Of a stretch of DNA of 64,000 bases, positions 16,449 to 24,859 are shown one piece after another (positions within the stretch are counted from its first letter, which is position 1; every line of letters starts with the position of its first letter). The DNA lies in assembly GCF_030409685.1 (NCBI RefSeq), contig NZ_JAUFQJ010000006.1, forward strand, positions 667,398 through 731,397. The letters run 5' to 3'. The translations under genes were made by a program, and so were the position numbers. The notes beneath the pieces are model-generated. The model searched no databases. It saw only the letters and a list, made by a program, of their open reading frames with translations, and was not told where the DNA came from. This DNA is from Ferruginibacter paludis. GTDB lineage: Bacteria; Bacteroidota; Bacteroidia; Chitinophagales; Chitinophagaceae.

Positions 16449-17576
16449 ATGAATACAACCAGGTTCTCCCGCTACATTTTTATTTTGCTTTTTATTGCTG
16501 TAAACAGCATGGCCGATTCGCCGGCTCAGGCACAATCAACCAACGCGGCGCCGCTTCGGGTAGCCGTTGCCGGTATTACGCACGGTCATGTAGCCTGGCT
16601 GTTAAGCAGGAAGAAGCCCGACATGGTATTGATTGGTATTTACGAACCCAACGATGAACTGGCCCAGCGCTACGCCAAACAATATGGTCTTGATCCTAAA
16701 TTAATTTACCACGACCTTGGCAAAATGCTGGACGCGGTAAAACCTGAAGCAGTCGTAGCTTTTGGCTCCATATTGCAGCATATGGAAGTTGTGGAAGCCT
16801 GTGCTCCGCGGCACATTCATGTAATGGTTGAAAAGCCGCTCGCAACTACATTGGCGCAGGCCGTAAAGATGCAGGAGCTGGCTACAAAAAACAATATTCA
16901 ACTACTGACCGATTTCGAAACTTCGTGGTATCCCTCCACAGTAAAAGCTTATGAACTGGCAAACGACAGCAATTATATTGGCCCAATTAAAAAGGTCGTA
17001 ATACACGATGGTCACCAGGGACCAAAAGAAATTAATGTAAACAAAGAATTTTTTGACTGGCTTACTGATCCGGTACAAAACGGTGGCGGTGCGCTGATAG
17101 ATTTCGGTTGCTATGGCGCCAACCTGATGACCTATTTAATGAAGGGTGAGCAACCCATTTCTGTGACCGCAGTTACACAGCAATTTAAGCCGGCCATCTA
17201 TCCAAAAGTAGATGATGAAGCTACGATTGTTGTAAGCTATCCAACAGCACAATGTATTATACAGGCGTCCTGGAACTGGCCCTTTGGCAGAAAAGATATG
17301 GAGGTTTACGGGCAAACCGGCTATGTGATTACCGTAAACAATACCGATATGCGGTTGAGGGCAGAGAAGGATGCTAAAGAACATAGCCGCGTGGTAACTT
17401 CTGCCGAAGTTCCGGTGTATGAAGACCCGTTTAGTTATTTCGCAGACGTGGTACACAACAAAATTAAAGTGCCTGAAAATGGTGTTTATGCATTGAAAAC
17501 AAATGTAACAGTGGTGCGGATTTTAGAGGCTGCAAGGGAATCTGCAAAAACGGGGAAGACGGTTTATCTAAAGTAA
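16449..17576 (+). CDS. Exported Gfo/Idh/MocA-family oxidoreductase
   Basis: This 375-residue protein has a Sec signal of about 28 residues ending AQAQ. The dinucleotide-binding Rossmann half starts LRVAVAGITHGHVAWLLSR. The family motif EKP appears as MVEKPLATT, and the substrate-side motif is GGGALIDFGCYGANLMTYLM. These enzymes oxidise or reduce sugars, cyclitols or their derivatives with NAD(P), often with tightly bound cofactor when exported. The glycine loop here is modified (GITHGH rather than GxGxxG), so cofactor binding may differ. It is unlinked to an operon; the ORF6N gene lies 63 bases downstream. Confidence 0.85.
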   Translation: MNTTRFSRYIFILLFIAVNSMADSPAQAQSTNAAPLRVAVAGITHGHVAWLLSRKKPDMVLIGIYEPNDELAQRYAKQYGLDPKLIYHDLGKMLDAVKPEAVVAFGSILQHMEVVEACAPRHIHVMVEKPLATTLAQAVKMQELATKNNIQLLTDFETSWYPSTVKAYELANDSNYIGPIKKVVIHDGHQGPKEINVNKEFFDWLTDPVQNGGGALIDFGCYGANLMTYLMKGEQPISVTAVTQQFKPAIYPKVDDEATIVVSYPTAQCIIQASWNWPFGRKDMEVYGQTGYVITVNNTDMRLRAEKDAKEHSRVVTSAEVPVYEDPFSYFADVVHNKIKVPENGVYALKTNVTVVRILEAARESAKTGKTVYLK

Positions 17577-17590
17577 TACTGTGCAACATG

Positions 17591-17625
17591 AAATTATAAG
17601 GTCGCAATTTGCGACCTTATAATTT
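17591..17625. promoter_or_regulatory. Perfect palindrome upstream of the ORF6N gene, candidate operator
   Basis: Two 17-base arms, AAATTATAAGGTCGCAA and its exact reverse complement, surround a single central base (17608). The core arm AAGGTCGCAA and its complement recur inside the following gene at 17852-17872. The site lies 15 bases before the gene's ATG, where a bound protein would block expression, so autoregulation is a reasonable idea. It could also work as a terminator-like stem for the gene upstream, though no T run follows. Confidence 0.65.
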
Positions 17626-17639
17626 AAAACCCTTATAAA

Positions 17640-18173
17640 ATGGCAAAACCAAAATCCTTGACTGTTATTGCTGAAGAAAAAATAGTTAACCAGATACATT
17701 TGATTCGGGGGCAGAAAGTGATGTTGGACAGCGACCTTGCAGCATTATATGGTGTGGAAACAAAACGTTTAAAGGAACAGGTAAACAGAAATCTAAGCCG
17801 CTTTCCAAAGCATTATATGTTTGAATTAACGAAAGAAGAGTATGATAATTTAAGGTCGCAAATTGCGACCTTAAAACAAGGCGGTCATACAAAATATCTT
17901 CCCTATGCTTTTACTGAGCATGGCATATTAATGTTGGCAAATGTTTTGAAAAGCGCCCGGGCCATTGAAATGAGTATAAAAGTGATTGATGTATTTGTAA
18001 AACTTCGCGAAATGTTACTGACTCATACCGACATTTTATTAAAGTTAGAATTGCTGGAAAAACAGGTTGTAAAAAACAGTGGGGAAATACAAACAATTTT
18101 TTCCGTGCTGAAACAATTATTAAATCCACCGAGAGAGCCGAGAAGAAGAATCGGTTTTAAGCCCGATAATTGA
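17640..18173 (+). CDS. ORF6N-domain DNA-binding protein
   Basis: The 177-residue protein has an N-terminal ORF6N domain (about residues 10-105): LIRGQKVMLDSDLAALYGVE, VNRNLSRFPKHYMFEL, then RSQIATLKQGGHTKYLPYAFTEHGI. A C-terminal helical or coiled-coil part (115-160) is probably for oligomerisation. ORF6N domains occur in phage and bacterial DNA-binding proteins, often near mobile DNA. Residues 70-79 are encoded by a 27-base palindrome (17849-17875) whose core equals the palindrome just upstream of the gene. This suggests the protein may recognise both sites. No toxin or phage genes are nearby. Confidence 0.85.
   Translation: MAKPKSLTVIAEEKIVNQIHLIRGQKVMLDSDLAALYGVETKRLKEQVNRNLSRFPKHYMFELTKEEYDNLRSQIATLKQGGHTKYLPYAFTEHGILMLANVLKSARAIEMSIKVIDVFVKLREMLLTHTDILLKLELLEKQVVKNSGEIQTIFSVLKQLLNPPREPRRRIGFKPDN
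17849..17875. repeat. Palindrome inside the ORF6N coding sequence
   Basis: Arms of 13 bases, TTTAAGGTCGCAA and its reverse complement, flank one central base (17862). Twenty-one core bases are shared with the upstream palindrome (17591-17625) apart from the orientation of the central A/T. The DNA encodes residues 70-79, a conserved part of the ORF6N domain. Confidence 0.7.
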
Positions 18174-18317
18174 AAACATAAATTCTTTATCTTAAAACGA
18201 CTAACCATTCGTTGTTTGCTGTAAATATTCTGGCTTTATAATTCAATAATTTGACTGATCGGAAAAATTTAAATGGATAATAAAAGATTTCCATTGTTAA
18301 AGTTGAAAATGGCTTAC

Positions 18318-21300
18318 TCACTTCGTCCCGGGATACTTCTCCTCTCCCTTTGCATAAAACCAAAGAATGCGGTTCATCGCATCGTCTTCTCCCCCATCCA
18401 CTTCGTTAAAAACTTCTTCCTGCGATTGCAATGCGTATTTTCTTGCCCTCCCCTGTAAGGCCTTGAGGTCTTTGTTCATCTGGTTCAAGGGAATATTGTT
18501 GGGTAAATAAGTATAAGCGGAGGTATCTTTTTGAGTGGTAAAACAATCCATCATCAGTCGGGCCGTACCATCCATAATATTCATTGGCGGTACGCCCAGA
18601 ATTTGCTCAATGGTTCTCAGCATAGAGGTTTGATTGTAGTTGGCAGTCACCAGTTTTCCACTGCTGTAAGGGCTGATGGTTAAACCAATGGTTCGGTAGG
18701 CAGAGATATGATCCCAGCCACTTTGCGAATCATCCTGCGTAATAAAAATTACGGTTGAATCCCAATATTTACTTTTGGTTACCATATCAGCAATGCGGCC
18801 GACAGCCAGGTCATTATCAGCCACCATGGCGCTGGGCGTGGGAAAAGAAGGAGATGTACCGGCGCTGTGATCGTTTGGTAAACTCAATACCATCAGGTTG
18901 GGTAATTGTCCAGTCGACTCAAATTGTTTCCACTCCTCCATAAATAAATCTGCCCGCTGCTGATCGGTAAAATTAATATTGTCGCAATCGGGATAGGTTG
19001 GGTGAATAACGGGCCTTATTCTCGCAATGGTGCTACCGTTGCGCCAGTTGGGTTTATTGCCTCCTATATAATCGGTATACAAACTAAGCCAGTCTCTCTT
19101 TTCATCATATTCTGTTTTACAGGCTTCGCCGTAAATGCGAACCGTCTTTCCATGATCGAGCGCCTGGTTCCAGATGAAACCATTTTTATTGTACACCAGC
19201 GCATCTTCCTGACGGTGAGGATAGCTTCTTATCCATGCCCGCACATTCTTCTCCACATAATCAGATACCATCCCAGCATCCGTCCACTGGTGCCCTTCGG
19301 CAGATGATTTACCGGAGGCGTAATAATCATCCATCCAGCCATATTTTTTTGCCAGTGCATGCATGTTGGGTGTTACTCTTTCACCAAAAATACACAGCGA
19401 GGAATCATTTTTTCCGGCAGGCATATCACCAAAGACCTGGTCGTACGTTTTATTTTCCTTGATGATATAAATAACATGTTTAAACACCGAAGGCTCGCCA
19501 AGCCGCTCCGGTACCGGCACCGGCGCAACACCTTCTCTTGGCAATAACTGCAGTTGTTCTGTTCTGCTCAACAGACTGAGCTGTGCCACCTCCTGTGTAT
19601 ATCTTGCCAGCACATTTTTATCCGGCAACGGAATAATGCTGACGGAAGCCAGCTGGTTATGAATTTGTCTGGCGCCTTTTGTGGCGCTGATCACATTTGA
19701 TCCATCAGATTCCAGGTTGGTGACGATTAGTTTGTTTCCTGTTAAAGCCAAACCGCCGGGATAAGCTTCTGTTGGAATGTAGCCAGTCACATAACTATTG
19801 ACCTTGCCGTAAGTGGACAATTTAGCTCCAAGCGCAACAACTGCCACGGCGTTATCAAAACCATTGGCAACATATAAAATCGTATTGTCATTACTTAAAG
19901 CCAGTGCATTGGGACTGCTGCCCTGCAGACTGTTTTTACCTTTCAGCAAGCCCACATCAATTTTACCGATGACTGTATTTGTCTTTGTGCTGATTACGCT
20001 GACAACATCGCTGGATGCATTGGACACATACACAAACCGTCCGTCTTTTGAAGCTATAATGGCATTGGGATGCAAGTCAATAGTAATGTCCTGCACCCTT
20101 TTTCCACCAGCATCAAATACCGAAACACTTCCGGCGGCAGTAGCGCCGGTACGTGGATCTGTATACGCCAAACCCCATGGAACGCCTGCTCTTTCCTTCA
20201 AACTATCCGTTGCGGTATTGCCCGCCCAGTTGGAAACATAAAGTTTGTTACCGGCCATTACAACTCCGTACGGAGCTACGCCGGTTGGGCTTCTCCAAAT
20301 AATACTTTTATCGCTCCAGCGAAATTTCAGCAATTCATTGTTACCGTTAAGTACGGTATAAAAATACGGTTCGTCTTTTTCTATGGATACAATTACCTGG
20401 TTGGGTATAGCCGTTGTTGCAGGTGCTATTTTATTGATTGAAACAGCCGATATATCCTGTAATCCATTTTTCCATTCTGCAATCATGACCGCAGAATTGC
20501 CATTATCTGTTTCAGTAGCACTCCATAAGATCCATGTTTTTCTCATCCATGTAAATGATGTGATACCTGAATAGGTACTGATGTAATTTTTATACGCCGG
20601 CAAATCTGAATAGCTCCAGCGTTCAATTATTTTTTTGTTGACCGCATCCAGCACTACAACGCCATAGCGGTCTTCAATAACCATTTTACCATCGCTGGTA
20701 ATAGTGGCCGCATCCAGCGCATGATTTTCCTGGTTCGGATCACCAAAACGGATAACCTCGCCGGCAGAATGGAGTATGCGGTTAAAAGGCATTAACCGTA
20801 AGGAATCATTGCGCCGCCTTAAAAAATCACCCAACGCTTCAATGTGATCTGTGTTGAGATAATCCACTTTCAGTTGCTCCATTGTTTTCCAGGCTGCGGC
20901 AAAATCAGGACATGCATAAAAACGGATTGGTTTATGTGCTGCATGTGCCCTGCCGATCATTTCGTTTAACGCTGTACGGGCAGAATCTGGCAGTTCGCCT
21001 ATTCCTCTCCACTTGGTATGGTCTTCAAAATCCTCACTCAACATGGCGATTTTTGCCAGTACATCTTTACTATACATTTTATTGGCATCCCCATCAAACC
21101 AAATAAAAGCGGGATAATTTTTAAATGTTTTTACATCCGGCCGGTTGCCGGTAATTACAATGCGGATGGTTTTATTGCGAATAATGGTGGGGTATTTTTG
21201 CAGTAATGCAACCAATGCTTTTAAGGTTGGTTCAGGTTGGGTTTTGATGTCAATGAGCAATTGCAGTTTGCGGTTGATATCTTTATAAACAGTGCCACTA

Positions 21301-21584
21301 TTGGCTGCAATACTTTTTACCAATGGATCGAGATACAATAACTCAAGTGTATTTGCCAGCACCAGTTTATCAGAATCATGGCCCACCACAAGACTGCCAT
21401 TTCTTAAATGGATATCTGCTTCTATTGACCCGAATTGTTCATTATATGCCTGGAAGAAAGGACTACGCCGATGGTAATCGTTGTGCGAATGTGCATTGGC
21501 AGCCGTGTAGATAACGGGCTGCGCAAACACACCCATAAAAAAACTGCTGATTAAAAACAATAGAGAAGCAAAAAGTAATTTCAT
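18318..21584 (-). CDS. Secreted fusion of a GDPD/PI-PLC-like domain, a beta-propeller and a PF04185-type phosphoesterase
   Basis: This 1088-residue protein has a Sec signal (1-21; the ATG at 21584 is chosen over a TTG five codons upstream). Residues about 24-265 resemble glycerophosphodiester phosphodiesterase/PI-PLC-like barrels: HSHNDYH (H32, H34), SIEADIHL (E55, D57) and VVGHD (H69). Residues about 270-690 form a propeller with YVTN-type repeats such as GRFVYVSNASSDVVSVI and TILYVANGFDNAVAVV. Residues about 701-1010 are a phosphoesterase of the alkaline-phosphatase superfamily: VIYIIKENKTYDQVFGD, EGHQWTDAG, NDHSAGT and FITQDDSQSGWDHI. Propeller-phosphoesterase proteins are known in Bacteroidota; the added N-terminal lipase-like module is what looks unusual. 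It probably cleaves phosphodiesters or phospholipid headgroups outside the cytoplasm. Confidence 0.85.
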   Translation of the reverse strand: MKLLFASLLFLISSFFMGVFAQPVIYTAANAHSHNDYHRRSPFFQAYNEQFGSIEADIHLRNGSLVVGHDSDKLVLANTLELLYLDPLVKSIAANSGTVYKDINRKLQLLIDIKTQPEPTLKALVALLQKYPTIIRNKTIRIVITGNRPDVKTFKNYPAFIWFDGDANKMYSKDVLAKIAMLSEDFEDHTKWRGIGELPDSARTALNEMIGRAHAAHKPIRFYACPDFAAAWKTMEQLKVDYLNTDHIEALGDFLRRRNDSLRLMPFNRILHSAGEVIRFGDPNQENHALDAATITSDGKMVIEDRYGVVVLDAVNKKIIERWSYSDLPAYKNYISTYSGITSFTWMRKTWILWSATETDNGNSAVMIAEWKNGLQDISAVSINKIAPATTAIPNQVIVSIEKDEPYFYTVLNGNNELLKFRWSDKSIIWRSPTGVAPYGVVMAGNKLYVSNWAGNTATDSLKERAGVPWGLAYTDPRTGATAAGSVSVFDAGGKRVQDITIDLHPNAIIASKDGRFVYVSNASSDVVSVISTKTNTVIGKIDVGLLKGKNSLQGSSPNALALSNDNTILYVANGFDNAVAVVALGAKLSTYGKVNSYVTGYIPTEAYPGGLALTGNKLIVTNLESDGSNVISATKGARQIHNQLASVSIIPLPDKNVLARYTQEVAQLSLLSRTEQLQLLPREGVAPVPVPERLGEPSVFKHVIYIIKENKTYDQVFGDMPAGKNDSSLCIFGERVTPNMHALAKKYGWMDDYYASGKSSAEGHQWTDAGMVSDYVEKNVRAWIRSYPHRQEDALVYNKNGFIWNQALDHGKTVRIYGEACKTEYDEKRDWLSLYTDYIGGNKPNWRNGSTIARIRPVIHPTYPDCDNINFTDQQRADLFMEEWKQFESTGQLPNLMVLSLPNDHSAGTSPSFPTPSAMVADNDLAVGRIADMVTKSKYWDSTVIFITQDDSQSGWDHISAYRTIGLTISPYSSGKLVTANYNQTSMLRTIEQILGVPPMNIMDGTARLMMDCFTTQKDTSAYTYLPNNIPLNQMNKDLKALQGRARKYALQSQEEVFNEVDGGEDDAMNRILWFYAKGEEKYPGTK

Positions 21585-21605
21585 AATGAAGTTTATCAAA
21601 ATTAA

Positions 21606-21639
21606 AAAAGATGACCTGTATTACAACAGATCATCTTTT
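21606..21639 (-). terminator. Intrinsic terminator behind the araC-type gene
   Basis: A 14-base stem (AAAAGATGACCTGT against ACAGATCATCTTTT, one G-T type mismatch) has a six-base loop (21620-21625), with A and T runs on its outer sides. It lies between the end of the AraC-type gene (21701) and the start of the next minus-strand gene (21584), so it separates the two transcripts. Confidence 0.65.
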
Positions 21640-21700
21640 AATAATAATTTTTTAATGGCGAATGAACAAAAAACGTTAGGATCGGGTTGGTGATACTTCT

Positions 21701-22639
21701 TTAATTGATACTGCTGCTTGATTTTAAACAGCCCTGGTAGGCACCCGGAGTAATGCCTTCTATCTTTTTAAAAATCCGGACAAAATAATTCACATCTGTA
21801 AAACCGCACAGTGAACTTACGGTAGTGATGCTTTTCTGTTGTTCGGCCAGTAATTGTTTGGCCAGCTTAATGCGTTCCTGGTTGATGTATTCTACCGGCG
21901 TAACACCAAACTGTTCCTTAAACCACCTGAAAAAATGATTCCGGCTCAGGTAGGCTTTCCGGCACAGGTTATTGATCAAAATTTTATCCGTCAGATTTTC
22001 ATGAATAAAATGCATCACATACTGTAAACGGGTCTGGTTGCCGTTGTGAGTAATTTCTGTTTTTACCTGTTGCAGGTGCTGACTCTGCACCAGTCTTATC
22101 AACAGTTCTTTTAAATTAAGATCGGCATAAATATTTTTAGTAGTTTCTGCACTGCTGCAAATCCTTATCAGTTTATTGATCAGGTCGCTTACTTCGTTGT
22201 CATTGTCAAAATGATATTGATTAAACTGCAGCTTCCATTCATGCAAATCCTGCTTGTTGTTGTAAAAATTATTCAGATAGTCAAGTGTGCCGGTTATGTA
22301 TTCAGCATCCACTGCCAGTGCTATACATTGCGAAGGTGTTGCTGCCGACGCTTCCGGAAAATCAATTACCATGGTTTGGTGTGCAGGCACAATCACCGTT
22401 TCGCCGGGCAAATAATCGAAGGCGGGCTCATCAAACAGGTGCATTATTTTTTTTCCGCGGATCATACTTGTAATTACAAAATCACTAAAAGTCAAAGGCA
22501 CCCTGTAGGCTTGCTGGTAACTTTCAAAAACATTCAGTTCGCAATTATTGAGGTTGAAAATACGGCGGTTTTCTACCAGCGTTTGCAGGTATTTGGGTTG
22601 GGTAAGGTCAATATGGTGCAGGTTATTTTTTGCTGCCAT
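21701..22639 (-). CDS. AraC-family transcriptional regulator
   Basis: The 312-residue regulator has an N-terminal sensing domain of about 200 residues and a C-terminal AraC double helix-turn-helix: LINNLCRKAYLSRNHFFRWF and ITTVSSLCGFTDVNYFVRIF, ending with PGAYQ. It is divergent from an NAD-dependent aldehyde dehydrogenase gene and probably activates it, as in other regulator-aldehyde dehydrogenase pairs. The start is set at ATG 22639. A GTG at 22717 would add 26 residues but falls inside a dyad that looks like the operator, and NLHHIDLTQPKYL near the ATG is the likelier natural N-terminus. The effector is not known. Confidence 0.85.
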   Translation of the reverse strand: MAAKNNLHHIDLTQPKYLQTLVENRRIFNLNNCELNVFESYQQAYRVPLTFSDFVITSMIRGKKIMHLFDEPAFDYLPGETVIVPAHQTMVIDFPEASAATPSQCIALAVDAEYITGTLDYLNNFYNNKQDLHEWKLQFNQYHFDNDNEVSDLINKLIRICSSAETTKNIYADLNLKELLIRLVQSQHLQQVKTEITHNGNQTRLQYVMHFIHENLTDKILINNLCRKAYLSRNHFFRWFKEQFGVTPVEYINQERIKLAKQLLAEQQKSITTVSSLCGFTDVNYFVRIFKKIEGITPGAYQGCLKSSSSIN

Positions 22640-22692
22640 GGCATTCGTTTGATTGTAAGTTAATGTGCTTTGGGCATTCTTTAAAATGTTAG

Positions 22693-22725
22693 GTACGATT
22701 GTGCTATTTAAAGACACGATCGTAC
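22693..22725. promoter_or_regulatory. Dyad operator candidate between araC-type and aldehyde dehydrogenase genes
   Basis: GTACGATTGTG (22693-22703) and CACGATCGTAC (22715-22725) are inverted copies with one mismatch, 22 bases apart centre to centre, so they face the same side of the helix. The site lies 62 bases before the aldehyde dehydrogenase ATG. A third GTAC half (22735 region) follows. Binding by the adjacent AraC protein is an inference from position. Confidence 0.55.
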
Positions 22726-22786
22726 AGCAGGTTGTACCGAATTAGTTCCACATTTAGTTATTAATTAACGAAAAAACGCTTCCATT

Positions 22787-24319
22787 ATGAGTACAACTAC
22801 AACCGCAGCACCGGTTAGTAATGTGGCTGCACGACCTATTTTTAAACAACAATACGAGCATTTCATCGGTGGCAAATGGGTTGCCCCTTCCAGCGGTGAA
22901 TATTTTGACAATTCTTCTCCTATTGACGGGAAAGTTTTTACCAAAGCGGCCCGTGGCAACGCAAAGGATATTGACCTGGCCATTGATGCAGCACAGACCG
23001 CCTTTGAAACATGGGGAAAGAGTTCCGCCACTTTCCGCAGCAATCTCTTAATTAAAATTGCACAGGTAATTGAAGATAACCTGGAATACCTCGCCGTGGT
23101 GGAAACCATTGATAACGGTAAAGCCATCCGCGAAACAAGGCTGGCAGATTTGCCGCTCGTAATAGATCATTTCCGGTATTTTGGCAGTGTAATCCGTGCA
23201 GAAGAAGGCAGCATGAGTGAACATGACGACACCACTGTTTGCCTGAATGTACATGAACCCATTGGCGTGGTGGGCCAGATCATCCCATGGAATTTTCCTT
23301 TGCTGATGGCTACCTGGAAAATCGCACCCGCACTTGCTGCAGGCTGTTGCGTAGTGGTAAAACCGGCAGAACAAACGCCTACCAGCATCATGTGTTTAAT
23401 GGAATTGATTGGTGATTTATTGCCGCCCGGTGTATTGAATATTGTAACAGGCTTTGGCCCGGAAGCAGGTAAACCCCTGGCCAGCTCACCCAGGATCAAT
23501 AAAGTATCTTTCACCGGAGAAACTACTACCGGCCGTTTGATTATGCAATACGCTTCCGAAAATTTGATTCCTGTAACCATGGAACTGGGAGGCAAAAGCC
23601 CGAACATATTTTTTGAAAGTGTGGCTGAAGCTGATGATGAATTTTTCGACAAAGCAATAGAAGGCGCCGTGATGTTTGCATTGAACCAGGGCGAAGTCTG
23701 CACCTGCCCAAGCCGGATATTGGTACACGAAAATATCTACCAGAAATTTATGGATCGTGTAGTGCAGCGCACCCGTGCCATTAAGCTGGGCAACCCGCTG
23801 GCGGCTGATACCATGATGGGTGCACAGGCCTCCGAAGACCAGTACAATAAAATTTTAAGTTACCTGGATATTGGTAAACAGGAAGGTGCCGAAGTGCTAT
23901 GTGGTGGTGAAGCCTTTCATCAAAACAGCGGACTGGAACATGGCTTCTACATTAAGCCGACCATTTTTAAAGGCCATAATAAGATGCGCATTTTCCAGGA
24001 AGAAATTTTTGGGCCGGTTGTATCAGTTACCACTTTTAAATCAACCGAAGAAGCTATTGCTATTGCCAACGATACTTTATACGGTCTGGGTGCCGGTGTT
24101 TGGACAAGAGATGCCCATGAAGTATACCAGGTACCAAGAGCCATTAAAGCTGGCCGTGTTTGGGTAAACTGCTATCATGCGTATCCTGCCCATGCTCCTT
24201 TTGGCGGTTACAAAAAATCTGGCTTCGGAAGAGAAAATCATTTGATGATGCTGAGCCACTACCGTCAAACTAAAAATATGCTTATCAGTTACAGTAAAAG
24301 TAAACTGGGCTTCTTTTAA
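22787..24319 (+). CDS. NAD-dependent aldehyde dehydrogenase
   Basis: This 510-residue protein is a full-length ALDH of the ExaC/acetaldehyde dehydrogenase type. It has the cofactor loop [20 protein letters not shown] (168-187), the general base E266 in MELGGKSPN, the catalytic Cys in [11 protein letters not shown] (C305, with a second Cys at 307), and the C-terminal [14 protein letters not shown]. It oxidises aldehydes to carboxylates in the cytoplasm. The neighbouring AraC regulator and downstream DUF779 gene match a conserved arrangement for this ALDH class. A terminator follows directly, so DUF779 may be transcribed partly by read-through or from its own start. Confidence 0.95.
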   Translation: MSTTTTAAPVSNVAARPIFKQQYEHFIGGKWVAPSSGEYFDNSSPIDGKVFTKAARGNAKDIDLAIDAAQTAFETWGKSSATFRSNLLIKIAQVIEDNLEYLAVVETIDNGKAIRETRLADLPLVIDHFRYFGSVIRAEEGSMSEHDDTTVCLNVHEPIGVVGQIIPWNFPLLMATWKIAPALAAGCCVVVKPAEQTPTSIMCLMELIGDLLPPGVLNIVTGFGPEAGKPLASSPRINKVSFTGETTTGRLIMQYASENLIPVTMELGGKSPNIFFESVAEADDEFFDKAIEGAVMFALNQGEVCTCPSRILVHENIYQKFMDRVVQRTRAIKLGNPLAADTMMGAQASEDQYNKILSYLDIGKQEGAEVLCGGEAFHQNSGLEHGFYIKPTIFKGHNKMRIFQEEIFGPVVSVTTFKSTEEAIAIANDTLYGLGAGVWTRDAHEVYQVPRAIKAGRVWVNCYHAYPAHAPFGGYKKSGFGRENHLMMLSHYRQTKNMLISYSKSKLGFF

Positions 24320-24337
24320 TATTTGGAAAACCTAAAG

Positions 24338-24370
24338 AAAAAAGGCGGCGTATTTATTGCCGCCTTTTTT
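24338..24370 (+). terminator. Intrinsic terminator after the aldehyde dehydrogenase
   Basis: A perfect 12-base stem (AAAAAAGGCGGC with GCCGCCTTTTTT) around a nine-base loop at 24350-24358 ends in a T run. It lies 18 bases behind the aldehyde dehydrogenase stop and 20 bases before the DUF779 ATG, so it should reduce transcription into the latter. Confidence 0.85.
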
Positions 24371-24390
24371 TCTACAAATAGTATAACGAT

Positions 24391-24768
24391 ATGATACCAA
24401 GAATAACGGCAACAGACAAGGCGCTTGCGTTAATAGAACAATTAAAACAATTGCATGGCCCGCTGATGTTTCATCAAAGTGGTGGTTGCTGTGATGGCAG
24501 CCAGCCCATGTGTTTCAACGCAGGCGAATTTAAAGTCGGCGGCAGCGATGTATGGATGGGTACCATCAGTGATTGCAAATTTTATATGGGCGCCGACCAG
24601 TTTGAATACTGGAAACACACGCAACTTATTCTGGATGTTACGCCAGGCCGCGGCAGCAGTTTCTCACTCGAAATCCCACTCGGCGTTCGTTTCTATATTC
24701 AGTCAAGAATGTTTACGGATGAAGAACTGGAGCTGCTGGAACCTTTGAAGGAGATACAGGATGCTTGA
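24391..24768 (+). CDS. DUF779 family protein
   Basis: The 125-residue protein has the family's conserved segment LMFHQSGGCCDGSQPMC (residues 25-41), with three cysteines that could bind a metal, followed by WMGTISDCKFYM and FSLEIPLGVRF. DUF779 genes commonly sit next to ExaC-type aldehyde dehydrogenases, as here. The molecular function is not established; a metal-dependent role in aldehyde or alcohol metabolism is only a guess from the neighbourhood. Confidence 0.9.
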   Translation: MIPRITATDKALALIEQLKQLHGPLMFHQSGGCCDGSQPMCFNAGEFKVGGSDVWMGTISDCKFYMGADQFEYWKHTQLILDVTPGRGSSFSLEIPLGVRFYIQSRMFTDEELELLEPLKEIQDA

Positions 24769-24859
24769 GGCTGGATACCGGATACTAAATACCTTGATAC
24801 TGGTGGATAAAGCCAGTCTATTTGAAACTTGATTTTTTTGAATTTTGGATTTTTACTTT

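Noticed and set aside
23167..23703. A 178-codon frame on the strand opposite the aldehyde dehydrogenase
   Set aside because: It lies fully inside the well-supported dehydrogenase gene, whose conserved motifs explain the DNA. It is a shadow frame.
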